A stretch of 5,675 bases of DNA from Methanobacteriota archaeon (GCA_023436075.1 JAEZKS010000129.1:1-5675); one strand, 5' to 3'. Positions 1-5,153 are shown, counted from the first letter of the stretch. Made by a program: numbers and translations. The notes: a model not told the origin generated them from the letters alone.

Positions 1-30
1 TGGAGCCTCTAAAGGGCCGGAGGAGTCGTA

Positions 31-534
31 TTATTGGATTGTAACGCTGCGCACAGACGGCAGCTTCTTCAAGTCGCTGACCAGGTCCCCGGGTATCGGA
101 TCGTTCGTGATCAGCGTCATCCGGGGGTTATCCGAAAAATAGGGGTCATCGGTAACGCATTGCCGTATGCTGATGTGGTATTTCTCCACGATGCCAGTGA
201 CATCGTGGATGATGCCGACGTTCTGGGCGTTGTCCGGAGTAATGATGATCACGCCGAGGCCCAGAAGGGGAGCTATATCCCGCAATGAGGCGATCGACCG
301 GATGTTCTGGAACACTCGCGTCAGGACCTCGTCATGCAGGATCATGTCCGTGGTCGCGTCGACGACACGGCGATCAACACCGGCCTCGTGGGCGATCTGC
401 GTATGAGGTATGATGATCTTGCCAGAGACGACGTGCCCGTCAGGGCTCACCTGAAAGCCCCGCTCCAGCAGCAGGCGGATGACCTTTTCCTGAGATGGCA
501 TTCCCTTGAACTTGCCGATGATCTCGTTCCACAT
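31..534 (-). CDS. Predicted regulator with HTH and C-terminal ACT domain
   Basis: This 167-residue protein resembles the archaeal family described as predicted regulators of amino acid metabolism containing an ACT domain (COG2150-like, from memory). Residues 36-66 look like a helix-turn-helix (PHTQIAHEAGVDRRVVDATT). Residues 94-167 look like an ACT ligand-binding domain: a strand GVIIIT, then a helix with NVGIIHDVTGIVEKY, then alternating strands ending SVRSVTIQ. ACT domains usually bind amino acids and make dimers; the ligand here is unknown. I chose ATG 534 rather than the in-frame TTG at 546. A TATA box at 561-570 puts transcription start near 540, so TTG 546 would be untranscribed and ATG 534 gives a nearly leaderless mRNA. 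The stop is TAA. The gene follows raSEA on the same strand after 123 bases but has its own promoter. The family call is fairly safe; the regulated target is unknown. Confidence 0.85.
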   Translation of the reverse strand: MWNEIIGKFKGMPSQEKVIRLLLERGFQVSPDGHVVSGKIIIPHTQIAHEAGVDRRVVDATTDMILHDEVLTRVFQNIRSIASLRDIAPLLGLGVIIITPDNAQNVGIIHDVTGIVEKYHISIRQCVTDDPYFSDNPRMTLITNDPIPGDLVSDLKKLPSVRSVTIQ

Positions 535-560
535 ACTAATGTACAATATTGTCCACTAAA

Positions 561-570
561 GCATATAAGT
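561..570 (-). promoter_or_regulatory. TATA box of the ACT-domain regulator gene
   Basis: On the minus strand the sequence reads ACTTATATGC, an archaeal TATA element centred about 31 bases before ATG 534. Expected transcription start is near 540, giving a leader of only a few bases. No Shine-Dalgarno sequence precedes the ATG, which fits leaderless translation. Position and sequence are seen; activity is inferred. Confidence 0.6.
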
Positions 571-600
571 ATAATGCAGGAAGAGGTTGGGTCCCGGCGG

Positions 601-618
601 TAGACCACGGGAGGTCTA
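601..618. repeat. Perfect 6-bp inverted repeat between raSEA and the ACT gene
   Basis: TAGACC at 601-606 and GGTCTA at 613-618 are perfect reverse complements around a 6-base loop. The element lies about 40 bases past the raSEA stop and about 30 bases upstream of the ACT-gene TATA box. On the minus-strand transcript it is not followed by a T-run, so a standard archaeal terminator is not well supported. It could be an operator for the downstream gene or a 3'-end hairpin of the arcS-raSEA message. Confidence 0.45.
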
Positions 619-657
619 TGCAGGGCGCGAGTGCCAGATACCCATTGCGTATAACTT

Positions 658-1629
658 TCAGTAAATGAGCGGAGACCCGAAAGTCCACTGCTCCAGCTCG
701 AGCACCTTTTCCCATGCCGCCTTGCAATCGCAGTGCAAGCCATCGAAGACGGAAACGTCCTGCGTCAGCGAATATTTCCTGATCGCATCGGCGAAGGCTG
801 AGTCACACTTGTAGCAGTTATGCGGGCCCCTCGGCTGGCCGGCGGCCAGCGGGTCTGACGTGACAACCGAGCCGGTCTTGCCGTGGACACGCTTCAACAC
901 CTCGACCACGCTCCACAGCCAGGGCGGACGGTAGGCCTTCCGGTAGAACAACTCATCAACGAGCGTGCCACGCTGCACATTGCACAGGTTCATCGAGATC
1001 GTGCCTGCATATGGCGCAGCGTCGATGACCGATTTCACCATGTCTTCGAGTGCGTCCCGCTCGGAGATGAAAGGCGGCTTCATCATGAGATAGGCCTTGG
1101 TGCTCACGCCGTGCGTCTTTGCCACTTCGCTGGCCCGGACGAAGTCCTTGAACAGGAAGTTCTTGTTGATGCTATTGATGCGGATAGCATCGTTCGATGT
1201 TTCCAGACCTATGGCGACCTCAAGAGTATCTGCATGCATCTTTGCAGCCGAGACGATCTTATCCGTGACGAACTCCGGCCGGGTCTCGACAATGACCTTG
1301 TCTGCGTACAGGTTGAGCTGAGAGAGGATTTTATCGCGCACTGGCTCTGGCACCTCTCCGGGATCAAAGAAGCTGCCTGAAGTGAAAATTTTGACGATGC
1401 CATGATCGATGCGGCGCGAGACCGACTCGAACTGCGCCAGCAAGTCTTCAGGCGTCGGCGGGCTCGATGCTGCATCGCCGATATAGCCACACATCGTGCA
1501 TCCGCCCCGGTGGCCCCAGTAGCACCCGCGGGTGCGGAAAATGATCGTATGCGACTTCGTCGGCTTTCCATCCAGCAGGTCTTCCCCGGTCCAGAACGCG
1601 GCGACCTCCGTCGGCGGCCGCTCCTTCAC
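658..1629 (-). CDS. raSEA: Archaeosine biosynthesis radical SAM protein RaSEA
   Basis: Radical SAM partner of ArcS; it converts the lysine-preQ0 adduct at tRNA position 15 into archaeosine. From GTG 1629 the protein has 323 residues. The cluster motif is at C36, C44 and C47, spaced C-x7-C-x2-C (RGCYWGHRGGCTMCGY) rather than the classic C-x3-C-x2-C. The segment before it, WTGEDLLDGKPTKSHTIIFR, is typical of this family (TIGR01210-like, from memory). A C-terminal set of four cysteines, C272/C275 (HNCYKC) and C300/C302 (HCDC), could bind metal or a second cluster. GTG 1629 is the longest uninterrupted start, but only a distant AAGGT (1642-1646) precedes it. The better start signal is ATG 1674, in the same frame, interrupted by TAG at 1639-1641. 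With that segment the protein would be 338 residues. The stop is TGA. It lies directly after arcS and is probably co-transcribed. Function is confident; the N-terminus is uncertain. Confidence 0.9.
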   Translation of the reverse strand: MKERPPTEVAAFWTGEDLLDGKPTKSHTIIFRTRGCYWGHRGGCTMCGYIGDAASSPPTPEDLLAQFESVSRRIDHGIVKIFTSGSFFDPGEVPEPVRDKILSQLNLYADKVIVETRPEFVTDKIVSAAKMHADTLEVAIGLETSNDAIRINSINKNFLFKDFVRASEVAKTHGVSTKAYLMMKPPFISERDALEDMVKSVIDAAPYAGTISMNLCNVQRGTLVDELFYRKAYRPPWLWSVVEVLKRVHGKTGSVVTSDPLAAGQPRGPHNCYKCDSAFADAIRKYSLTQDVSVFDGLHCDCKAAWEKVLELEQWTFGSPLIY

Positions 1630-1638
1630 GGGCTGCCG

Positions 1639-1674
1639 CTACCTTAACTCCGCCATCACGTCGCCCAGCTTCAT
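1639..1674 (-). CDS. 11-codon frame ending in TAG, in frame with raSEA
   Basis: ATG 1674 overlaps the arcS stop as ATGA and is preceded by AGGAGGT (1679-1685), the strongest ribosome site in the window. It encodes MKLGDVMAELR and then TAG. After TAG the same frame continues R-Q-P-V-K-E-R into RaSEA with no shift. The peptide looks like the amphipathic start expected of a RaSEA N-terminus rather than random sequence. Readings: the native N-terminus interrupted by an amber codon that is read through; a leader peptide whose stop, 9 bases before GTG 1629, permits reinitiation; or a sequence error (one base change, for example AAG to TAG). The sequence alone does not decide between them. Confidence 0.6.
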   Translation of the reverse strand: MKLGDVMAELR

Positions 1675-3476
1675 GTTAACCTCCTGAGAGATTCATCCTC
1701 TGTGAATCTCGCAACGTGCCGCAGTTCCACGGCCATGCCACGGCTTGATTCTTTCATTTCTCGGCCGCTCATCTTCGCCTTGCCTACGGCGATCGCTTTC
1801 TTGCCCCGGACGAAGACGTCATCGCCGGGCCGTATCTGCGGGTCAGCGTTGTCCACGCCTGGCGCGAGGATGCTGCCCTTCGGGACGAAGTCGCCGATCT
1901 CGACGAAATAGGCGTCATCGAGGCCCATCCTCTTTGCGCCCTCGATGGTTAGCGTCAGCGACCCGTACTGCGGCGAAATAGAGCACAGCTGCTCTTTGCC
2001 GTCGAATAGCGTGAATCCCGGGAACCGTCCCTTGAACGTTCCACGGGCCGGCACCAGCAGGTCGCCTTTGCCCATGCCGAACTCGTAGTCGGCCATGCGA
2101 CGGAACATGTCGAGCATAGACTGATCGTAGTTGCGTGGCGCCGGACTGATCTCCCTGGCGGCCAGCGACACCTGATCGACCAGGCTGTGCAGCGACTCGT
2201 CGCTGGTGAGATGGCCGGTACAGGTAAAGATCATGTCCCGGTCAGCCTGTGCGCAGACCTCTACGTACGGTCCTTCTACGTGGGCGATCACCCGTGAGAA
2301 ATGATTGTTATCGATGAAATCTCGCAGGCATCCCGACACCCAGGCACGTTCCTCCAGGTCCCAGACGCCCGTAACCGCCACGTCGTAGTGGGCGGCCGGA
2401 TAGACCAGCTCCAGCTCGCGAGGGACGACGCCCAGCGGCGAGGTCAGGATGACTTCGCGCACGTAGCGACGGTATTTGCCCAGCGCGCTGATGATCGCCT
2501 GATGAGATTTGGACGTCGAGTAGGGCTTTCGTGCCGAGCACGGAATGATCAGCAGGATCTGGCCATCCGAGCGAAACCGCGTCCGAACTCGATCCGCGAA
2601 TCGCCTTACTTCGACGCGATTCTGTGATTCAGAGGAACAGGCGAGCATCTCAGCTGAGCGGTAAGTCGTGGTGCGGCTCTCGAAGTACTCATACCGTGCG
2701 TCTGCCAGACGCAGCAGCGCGGTAAGCCATGGCCGGGAACGGCACTGCTTTTCCACGTACTCGCGCAACGTGCCAGCACGAATGCGCTGGCGGACCTTCC
2801 GCAGTTCGATGTCCAGCCGAATGCGGTTGTGCTCGGCAATCAGTCGATAGCGGTCAGGCCCGGCCTTGAGCTCGTCGCCATGCCCGGTACAGACTCCGCA
2901 GGTGCAGGGCAGCTCCTCGATCTCCCCTACCGGGTACTCGCCATCTTCGGTGAGATAAAGCCCCTGATACGCCTTGGCGACTGCCAGCACGTCGTCCACG
3001 ATGTCGACGCCGAGATAGACCAGCAGTGATACGTTCTCCGGAGTCGCCAGTGCCGGAAGGTATAGCGCGGTATCCGGCTTCGTGTTCTCGCGAACGCTGA
3101 TGATGCTGTCAAGCAATGTACGGGAGTCGCCTTCGATCGAACGGACTCCCGCCACTATGTATATGTCGGCCCCGCCGATCGTACGAGCGGGATGCACGAC
3201 TACTCCGGAAGGCGTTTCACCCTTCGCTTCCGCAAGCGGATACAGATCGGCGATTACTCCCGGCACGCGTGGAGGCAAGCCCACATAGGGCTGCACGAAA
3301 TAAGCATCAGGCGCGCCTGTGAGAGGATTATTGATCCATGCGTTTCCCCCGTTGACGATCATGTCGTCCTCCTGTCCCGGACAGAAGAGATAGGGAGTCT
3401 GCACCCCGGTGCGGACGAGCAGCTTGCCGGCCCTCGCGGCGCCGTCGCGCGCCGTCACTTCGAAGAAACGCGTCAC
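1671..3476 (-). CDS. arcS: Archaeosine synthase alpha subunit ArcS (TgtA2)
   Basis: ArcS adds lysine to preQ0 already placed at position 15 of tRNA by TgtA; RaSEA then completes archaeosine. The protein has 601 residues. The N-terminal part (about 1-230) is tRNA-guanine transglycosylase-like and ends in the zinc site C191, C193, C196 (PCTCGVC) with H216 in AEHN. The middle part carries the ArcS signature PC-x3-KPY-x2-S-x2-H at residues 312-325 (PCSARKPYSTSKSH), the family's hallmark for lysine transfer. The C-terminal 75 or so residues form a PUA RNA-binding domain (from about VEIGDFVPKGSILAPGV to ELRHV). The start is GTG 3476, with GAGGT 5 bases before it and a TATA box about 37 bases before it. 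The upstream ATG at 3492 is out of frame. The stop TGA overlaps ATG 1674 of the next frame. Length and domain order fit an intact ArcS. Confidence 0.95.
   Translation of the reverse strand: MTRFFEVTARDGAARAGKLLVRTGVQTPYLFCPGQEDDMIVNGGNAWINNPLTGAPDAYFVQPYVGLPPRVPGVIADLYPLAEAKGETPSGVVVHPARTIGGADIYIVAGVRSIEGDSRTLLDSIISVRENTKPDTALYLPALATPENVSLLVYLGVDIVDDVLAVAKAYQGLYLTEDGEYPVGEIEELPCTCGVCTGHGDELKAGPDRYRLIAEHNRIRLDIELRKVRQRIRAGTLREYVEKQCRSRPWLTALLRLADARYEYFESRTTTYRSAEMLACSSESQNRVEVRRFADRVRTRFRSDGQILLIIPCSARKPYSTSKSHQAIISALGKYRRYVREVILTSPLGVVPRELELVYPAAHYDVAVTGVWDLEERAWVSGCLRDFIDNNHFSRVIAHVEGPYVEVCAQADRDMIFTCTGHLTSDESLHSLVDQVSLAAREISPAPRNYDQSMLDMFRRMADYEFGMGKGDLLVPARGTFKGRFPGFTLFDGKEQLCSISPQYGSLTLTIEGAKRMGLDDAYFVEIGDFVPKGSILAPGVDNADPQIRPGDDVFVRGKKAIAVGKAKMSGREMKESSRGMAVELRHVARFTEDESLRRLT
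1679..1685 (-). promoter_or_regulatory. Strong ribosome binding site at the arcS-raSEA junction
   Basis: AGGAGGT on the minus strand matches the archaeal 16S anti-Shine-Dalgarno sequence and ends 4 bases before ATG 1674. It lies inside the last codons of arcS. It points to 1674, not 1629, as the ribosome entry site for the raSEA frame, which makes the TAG 11 codons later important. Confidence 0.75.
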
Positions 3477-3481
3477 TGTGA

Positions 3482-3486
3482 ACCTC
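3482..3486 (-). promoter_or_regulatory. Ribosome binding site deciding the arcS GTG start
   Basis: GAGGT on the minus strand sits 5 bases before GTG 3476. This spacing supports the GTG start over the out-of-frame ATG at 3492. The estimated transcript start is near 3487, so the leader is only about 10 bases. Confidence 0.65.
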
Positions 3487-3509
3487 GACCATAGAATAGA
3501 GGTACATGG

Positions 3510-3517
3510 ATATATGT
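3510..3517 (-). promoter_or_regulatory. TATA box of the arcS-raSEA operon
   Basis: The minus strand reads AAAAACATATATCC here, with ACATATAT as the TATA core and an A-rich stretch in the BRE position. Its centre is about 37 bases from the arcS start codon, so transcription should begin near 3487. It faces away from the KGG-gene promoter about 75 bases to the right, so the two genes share one regulatory interval. Confidence 0.6.
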
Positions 3518-3586
3518 TTTTGTCCGGCGCCTGTATAGTTAGCTACTGAATAAGCGTATTTTCGTTATTTCCATGGACAACATACA

Positions 3587-3594
3587 TTTATATA
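3587..3594 (+). promoter_or_regulatory. TATA box of the KGG protein gene
   Basis: TTTATATA is a near-ideal archaeal TATA element 37 to 30 bases before ATG 3624. It predicts transcription from about 3616-3620 and hence a leaderless or nearly leaderless mRNA. It also rules out the in-frame upstream ATG at 3573, which would lie before the promoter. Confidence 0.7.
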
Positions 3595-3623
3595 TTAACA
3601 ATAATTATAATTTAGGGTTTCAT

Positions 3624-3791
3624 ATGGCACAGAAAGGAAGCAAAGGAGACATGACAGTCCGGGAAGCCGGAAAGAAAGGCGGAGAAACCACCAAGAAGCG
3701 CTATGGCGAAGGCTATTATGAAAGCATCGGAAAGAAAGGCGGACAGAAGGTACGCGAACTGATCAAGAAGGGCAAAGAAGCTTCAAGGTAG
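3624..3791 (+). CDS. Small hydrophilic KGG-motif (group-1-LEA-like) protein
   Basis: This 55-residue, Lys/Gly/Glu-rich protein has no cysteine, no tryptophan and no membrane segment. Two GKKGG motifs (16-20 and 36-40) are exactly 20 residues apart. The stretch between them (ETTKKRYGEGYYESIG) resembles the 20-residue unit of plant group-1 LEA (Em) proteins and of the KGG repeats in bacterial stress proteins such as GsiB. Such proteins are mostly disordered hydrophilins linked to desiccation or general stress; that role is inferred here. Start ATG 3624 is chosen because the TATA box at 3587-3594 lies between it and ATG 3573. The stop is TAG, and a hairpin with a T-run follows 20 bases on, so this is a single-gene transcription unit. 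In that frame no further stop occurs for 66 codons, so TAG must terminate efficiently here. It diverges from arcS, and no functional link is implied. Confidence 0.85.
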   Translation: MAQKGSKGDMTVREAGKKGGETTKKRYGEGYYESIGKKGGQKVRELIKKGKEASR

Positions 3792-3810
3792 AAGGTTACA
3801 CGGTCAGACA

Positions 3811-3856
3811 ACCGAAAGGTAGGGATCATACCCCTGCTTTCTGGTCATGCTTTTTT
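3811..3856 (+). terminator. Hairpin plus T-run terminator after the KGG gene
   Basis: The left arm ACC-GAAAG-GT-AGGG (3811-3824) pairs with the right arm CCCT-G-CTTTC-T-GGT (3832-3845) around loop ATCATAC, with small bulges at GT/G and at T3842. Five bases later comes TTTTTT (3851-3856). The T-run is on the plus strand only, so it serves the KGG gene and not the convergent surface-protein gene. Archaeal termination depends mostly on the T-run; the hairpin is an added feature. Confidence 0.7.
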
Positions 3857-3879
3857 AAACAATCCCGTTTATCACATCA

Positions 3880-3906
3880 AAAGAGGTCATGTTATTAAAG
3901 AGGTCA
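3880..3906. repeat. 10-bp direct repeat across a stop codon
   Basis: AAAGAGGTCA occurs at 3880-3889 and again at 3897-3906, a period of 17 bases. The TGA stop (3887-3889) of the minus-strand surface-protein gene lies in the distal copy, and the other copy encodes its last residues. It looks like a short tandem duplication at the 3' end of the gene. Confidence 0.55.
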
Positions 3907-4756
3907 CGGTTTTATTAAGTGGATCTAGCCCGACGGAGAGAATAAACGACGAGTTGCCAGTATCGTTTGTCGCGAAGGTAACGGCTGGATAGTAGCGCAC
4001 ATATTGGTATTCCGTGCTGAAAAAGTAATCGGAAAACGAGCTTGCGCTGACAAAGGTGACATACGAGCGGTCCTGGAGAAGATCGCTCACCCGGCTGTCA
4101 TTCATCGCGATGCCGATCAATTCTTCCTCCTGCTCGCTCGACATGGCCCACGAAGGGTCGTACCCTGTATAGATTACCGTGGCGTTCTTTAAATGCGATA
4201 GCAGGCGGTGATCATTATAGGAAGTCCTGTATATCAATGCGCCTTCAGGATCAGGCTCGTAGGAAAAGTTGCCGTCATCGATGCCGGATCTCACGGCGTA
4301 TCCGATATATGCCACTAGTCCGGTATCCGGGTCAACGAAAGCGTACATGTTGACACCCTCGTCCCACCATATGCCGCCGCAGACGATTTCGACTGCAGGG
4401 AGCACCTTATAATAATGAGGGTGTAAAAGATCGTAGGATTCGAAAGGCGTCTTTTCGAGGTAGCGATCGGCAACCACACCAGTGATCGTATAGTTGATGC
4501 GGAAGCCAGTCCCGGAGAACACGCTCCCGAGGCAGTCCCTGACTATGGAATTATTCAAAGAGATGTTGATGAGCCTGGATGCCTCGTCTCCAGATATAAC
4601 TTGCCCGATGTGATATTTTGCCTGTGGGTCAACTGGATAAAAGTTCTCGCCTCCGGGAATGTAGACGAAGACACCCGGCAGTGTCACCAGACAAAATACT
4701 ATCAATAGTACGATGACGGCTATAAACGACAGTAATATCAGCTTTAATTTCGACAT
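3887..4756 (-). CDS. Hypothetical membrane-anchored surface protein with two repeated domains
   Basis: I do not recognise a named family. The protein has 289 residues. Residues 1-4 are short and basic (MSKLK) and about 5-32 form one hydrophobic span, so the rest should lie outside the cell. It has nine N-x-S/T sequons (N64, N68, N88, N163, N191, N219, N264, N268, N281), fitting an N-glycosylated archaeal surface protein. Two related units are visible. Unit A (about 55-152) begins SGDEASRLINISLNNSIVRD and ends in a YYKVLPAVEI...DPDTGLVAYI block. Unit B (about 206-289) begins SSEQEEELIGIAMNDSRVSD and ends in a RYYPAVTF...DPLNKTVTSLI block. The layout is PepSY-like in style, but that is only a guess. 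ATG 4756 is preceded by a TATA box at 4784-4796 and a GAGG, giving a very short leader. The stop is TGA. It converges with the KGG gene. Confidence 0.8.
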   Translation of the reverse strand: MSKLKLILLSFIAVIVLLIVFCLVTLPGVFVYIPGGENFYPVDPQAKYHIGQVISGDEASRLINISLNNSIVRDCLGSVFSGTGFRINYTITGVVADRYLEKTPFESYDLLHPHYYKVLPAVEIVCGGIWWDEGVNMYAFVDPDTGLVAYIGYAVRSGIDDGNFSYEPDPEGALIYRTSYNDHRLLSHLKNATVIYTGYDPSWAMSSEQEEELIGIAMNDSRVSDLLQDRSYVTFVSASSFSDYFFSTEYQYVRYYPAVTFATNDTGNSSFILSVGLDPLNKTVTSLIT

Positions 4757-4779
4757 CGAGGCCTCGTCTCGTTGAAACG
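4757..4779. repeat. Two short palindromes between TATA box and start codon
   Basis: CGAGGCCTCG (4757-4766) is a perfect 10-bp palindrome touching the ATG of the surface-protein gene. CGTTGAAACG (4770-4779) is CGTT/AACG around two bases. Together they fill most of the interval between the TATA box and the start codon, where a repressor could block transcription. The first also contains the GAGG that could serve as ribosome site. Confidence 0.4.
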
Positions 4780-4783
4780 ATGA

Positions 4784-4796
4784 CTTATATAATAAG
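4784..4796 (-). promoter_or_regulatory. TATA box of the surface-protein gene
   Basis: The minus strand reads CTTATTATATAAG, with TTATATAA as a strong TATA core, centred about 33 bases before ATG 4756. It predicts transcription starting around 4762-4766, so the mRNA has almost no leader. Its presence also shows that the gene need not depend on transcription from the rRNA operon upstream. Confidence 0.65.
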
Positions 4797-5019
4797 CGTT
4801 CTCTCAGAATACGTTAATGGGATGAGCGATAAATGAGAGAGCCCTGTGCTTTTCTCAAGAGAGCCTTGCGGCTTAAACAAGAGAAACCTGCGGCTCGGTC
4901 GCGCGCGTGCGCATGAAGGTTAGGTGCATTGGGCTTCTTGGTTTGTGTAGAGAAGGATAGCTGTTGCTGTTTGGTATAGTTTATCAGAAAAGTTTGTTTT
5001 TGTTGTTTTTTGTTGTTTG
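4797..5019. other. Gene-free interval and G-poor trailer of the rRNA operon
   Basis: I see no gene or tRNA here. The right part (about 4917-5019), read as the minus-strand transcript after 5S, is rich in A and C and almost without G; no G occurs in the RNA from 5031 down to 4986. The left part holds the 22-bp repeats and a 16-base alternating pyrimidine-purine stretch at 4900-4915. No strong T-run follows 5S on the minus strand (only TTTT at 4988-4991), so I cannot place the rRNA terminator. Confidence 0.5.
4837..4898. repeat. Three degenerate 22-bp tandem units
   Basis: Units start at 4837 (GAGAGCCCTGTGCTTTTCTC), 4859 (GAGAGCCTTGCGGCTTAAAC) and 4881 (GAGAAACCTGCGGCTCGG). Units 1 and 2 agree at 15 of 22 positions, and units 2 and 3 share GAGA and CTGCGGCT or nearly so. 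The period is exactly 22. Unit 2 contains AGCC-TTGC-GGCT, which in minus-strand RNA is a 4-bp hairpin capped by GCAA, a GNRA tetraloop. They lie between 5S rRNA and the surface-protein promoter. Function is unknown. Confidence 0.5.
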
Positions 5020-5153
5020 GTTGGTGTTTGGCGGCTTGGCGTGGTTCCCGTGGACTCGCGTACCATAGTACAGCATGCTACGTGCCCTGGCTTAACTTCC
5101 GGGTTCGGAATGGGTCCGGGTGTCTCCCAGGGGCTATGGCCGCCAAAACCAAC
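5020..5153 (-). other. Predicted precursor stem enclosing 5S rRNA
   Basis: In the minus-strand RNA, 5' GTTGG-T-TTTGGCGGC pairs with GCCGCCAAA-CA-CCAAC 3'. The 9-bp helix I is continued, past a 1-by-2 internal loop, by 5 more pairs made of spacer bases. Nuclease trimming at this internal loop would leave the 5S ends given above. Pairing is seen in the sequence; the processing role is inferred. Confidence 0.55.
5027..5147 (-). rRNA. rrf: 5S ribosomal RNA
   Basis: Large-subunit 5S rRNA. The minus strand starts TTTGGCGGCCATAGC and ends CACGCCAAGCCGCCAAA, with the conserved core CCATTCCGAACCCGGAAG in between, as in archaeal 5S rRNAs. The terminal helix pairs GGCGGC (5139-5144) with GCCGCC (5030-5035), extended by three A-U pairs, giving a molecule of about 121 bases. 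The exact ends could be a few bases shorter. Outside it a further stem, GTTGG (5149-5153) with CCAAC (5020-5024), may be the precursor processing helix. It is downstream of 23S in the same operon. Confidence 0.95.

Noticed and set aside
535..546. TTG 546 as start of the ACT-domain protein
   Set aside because: The predicted transcription start is near 540, downstream of it, and ATG 534 is a better start.
883..1380. A 165-codon open frame on the plus strand opposite raSEA
   Set aside because: It lies wholly antisense to a well-supported radical SAM gene, has no promoter or ribosome site, and its translation resembles no protein family; it is a by-product of high-GC coding sequence.
2301..2627. 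A 108-codon plus-strand frame opposite arcS
   Set aside because: It is antisense to the ArcS signature region and has no start signals; it is a shadow of arcS.
3538..3548. An imperfect palindrome (AGTTAGCTACT) midway between the divergent arcS and KGG promoters
   Set aside because: It needs a bulge to pair, is very short and has no second copy, so it is too weak to call an operator.
3573..3623. A longer N-terminus for the KGG protein from ATG 3573
   Set aside because: The TATA box at 3587-3594 lies inside this segment, so it would not be transcribed, and the added residues (asparagine- and tyrosine-rich) are just translated promoter.
4900..4915. A 16-base alternating pyrimidine-purine tract that could form Z-DNA
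   Set aside because: It is short and common by chance in GC-rich DNA; nothing nearby links it to a function.
4917..5019. A tRNA or small RNA gene after 5S
   Set aside because: I found no cloverleaf, no T-loop GGTTCGA-type motif and no promoter on either strand.
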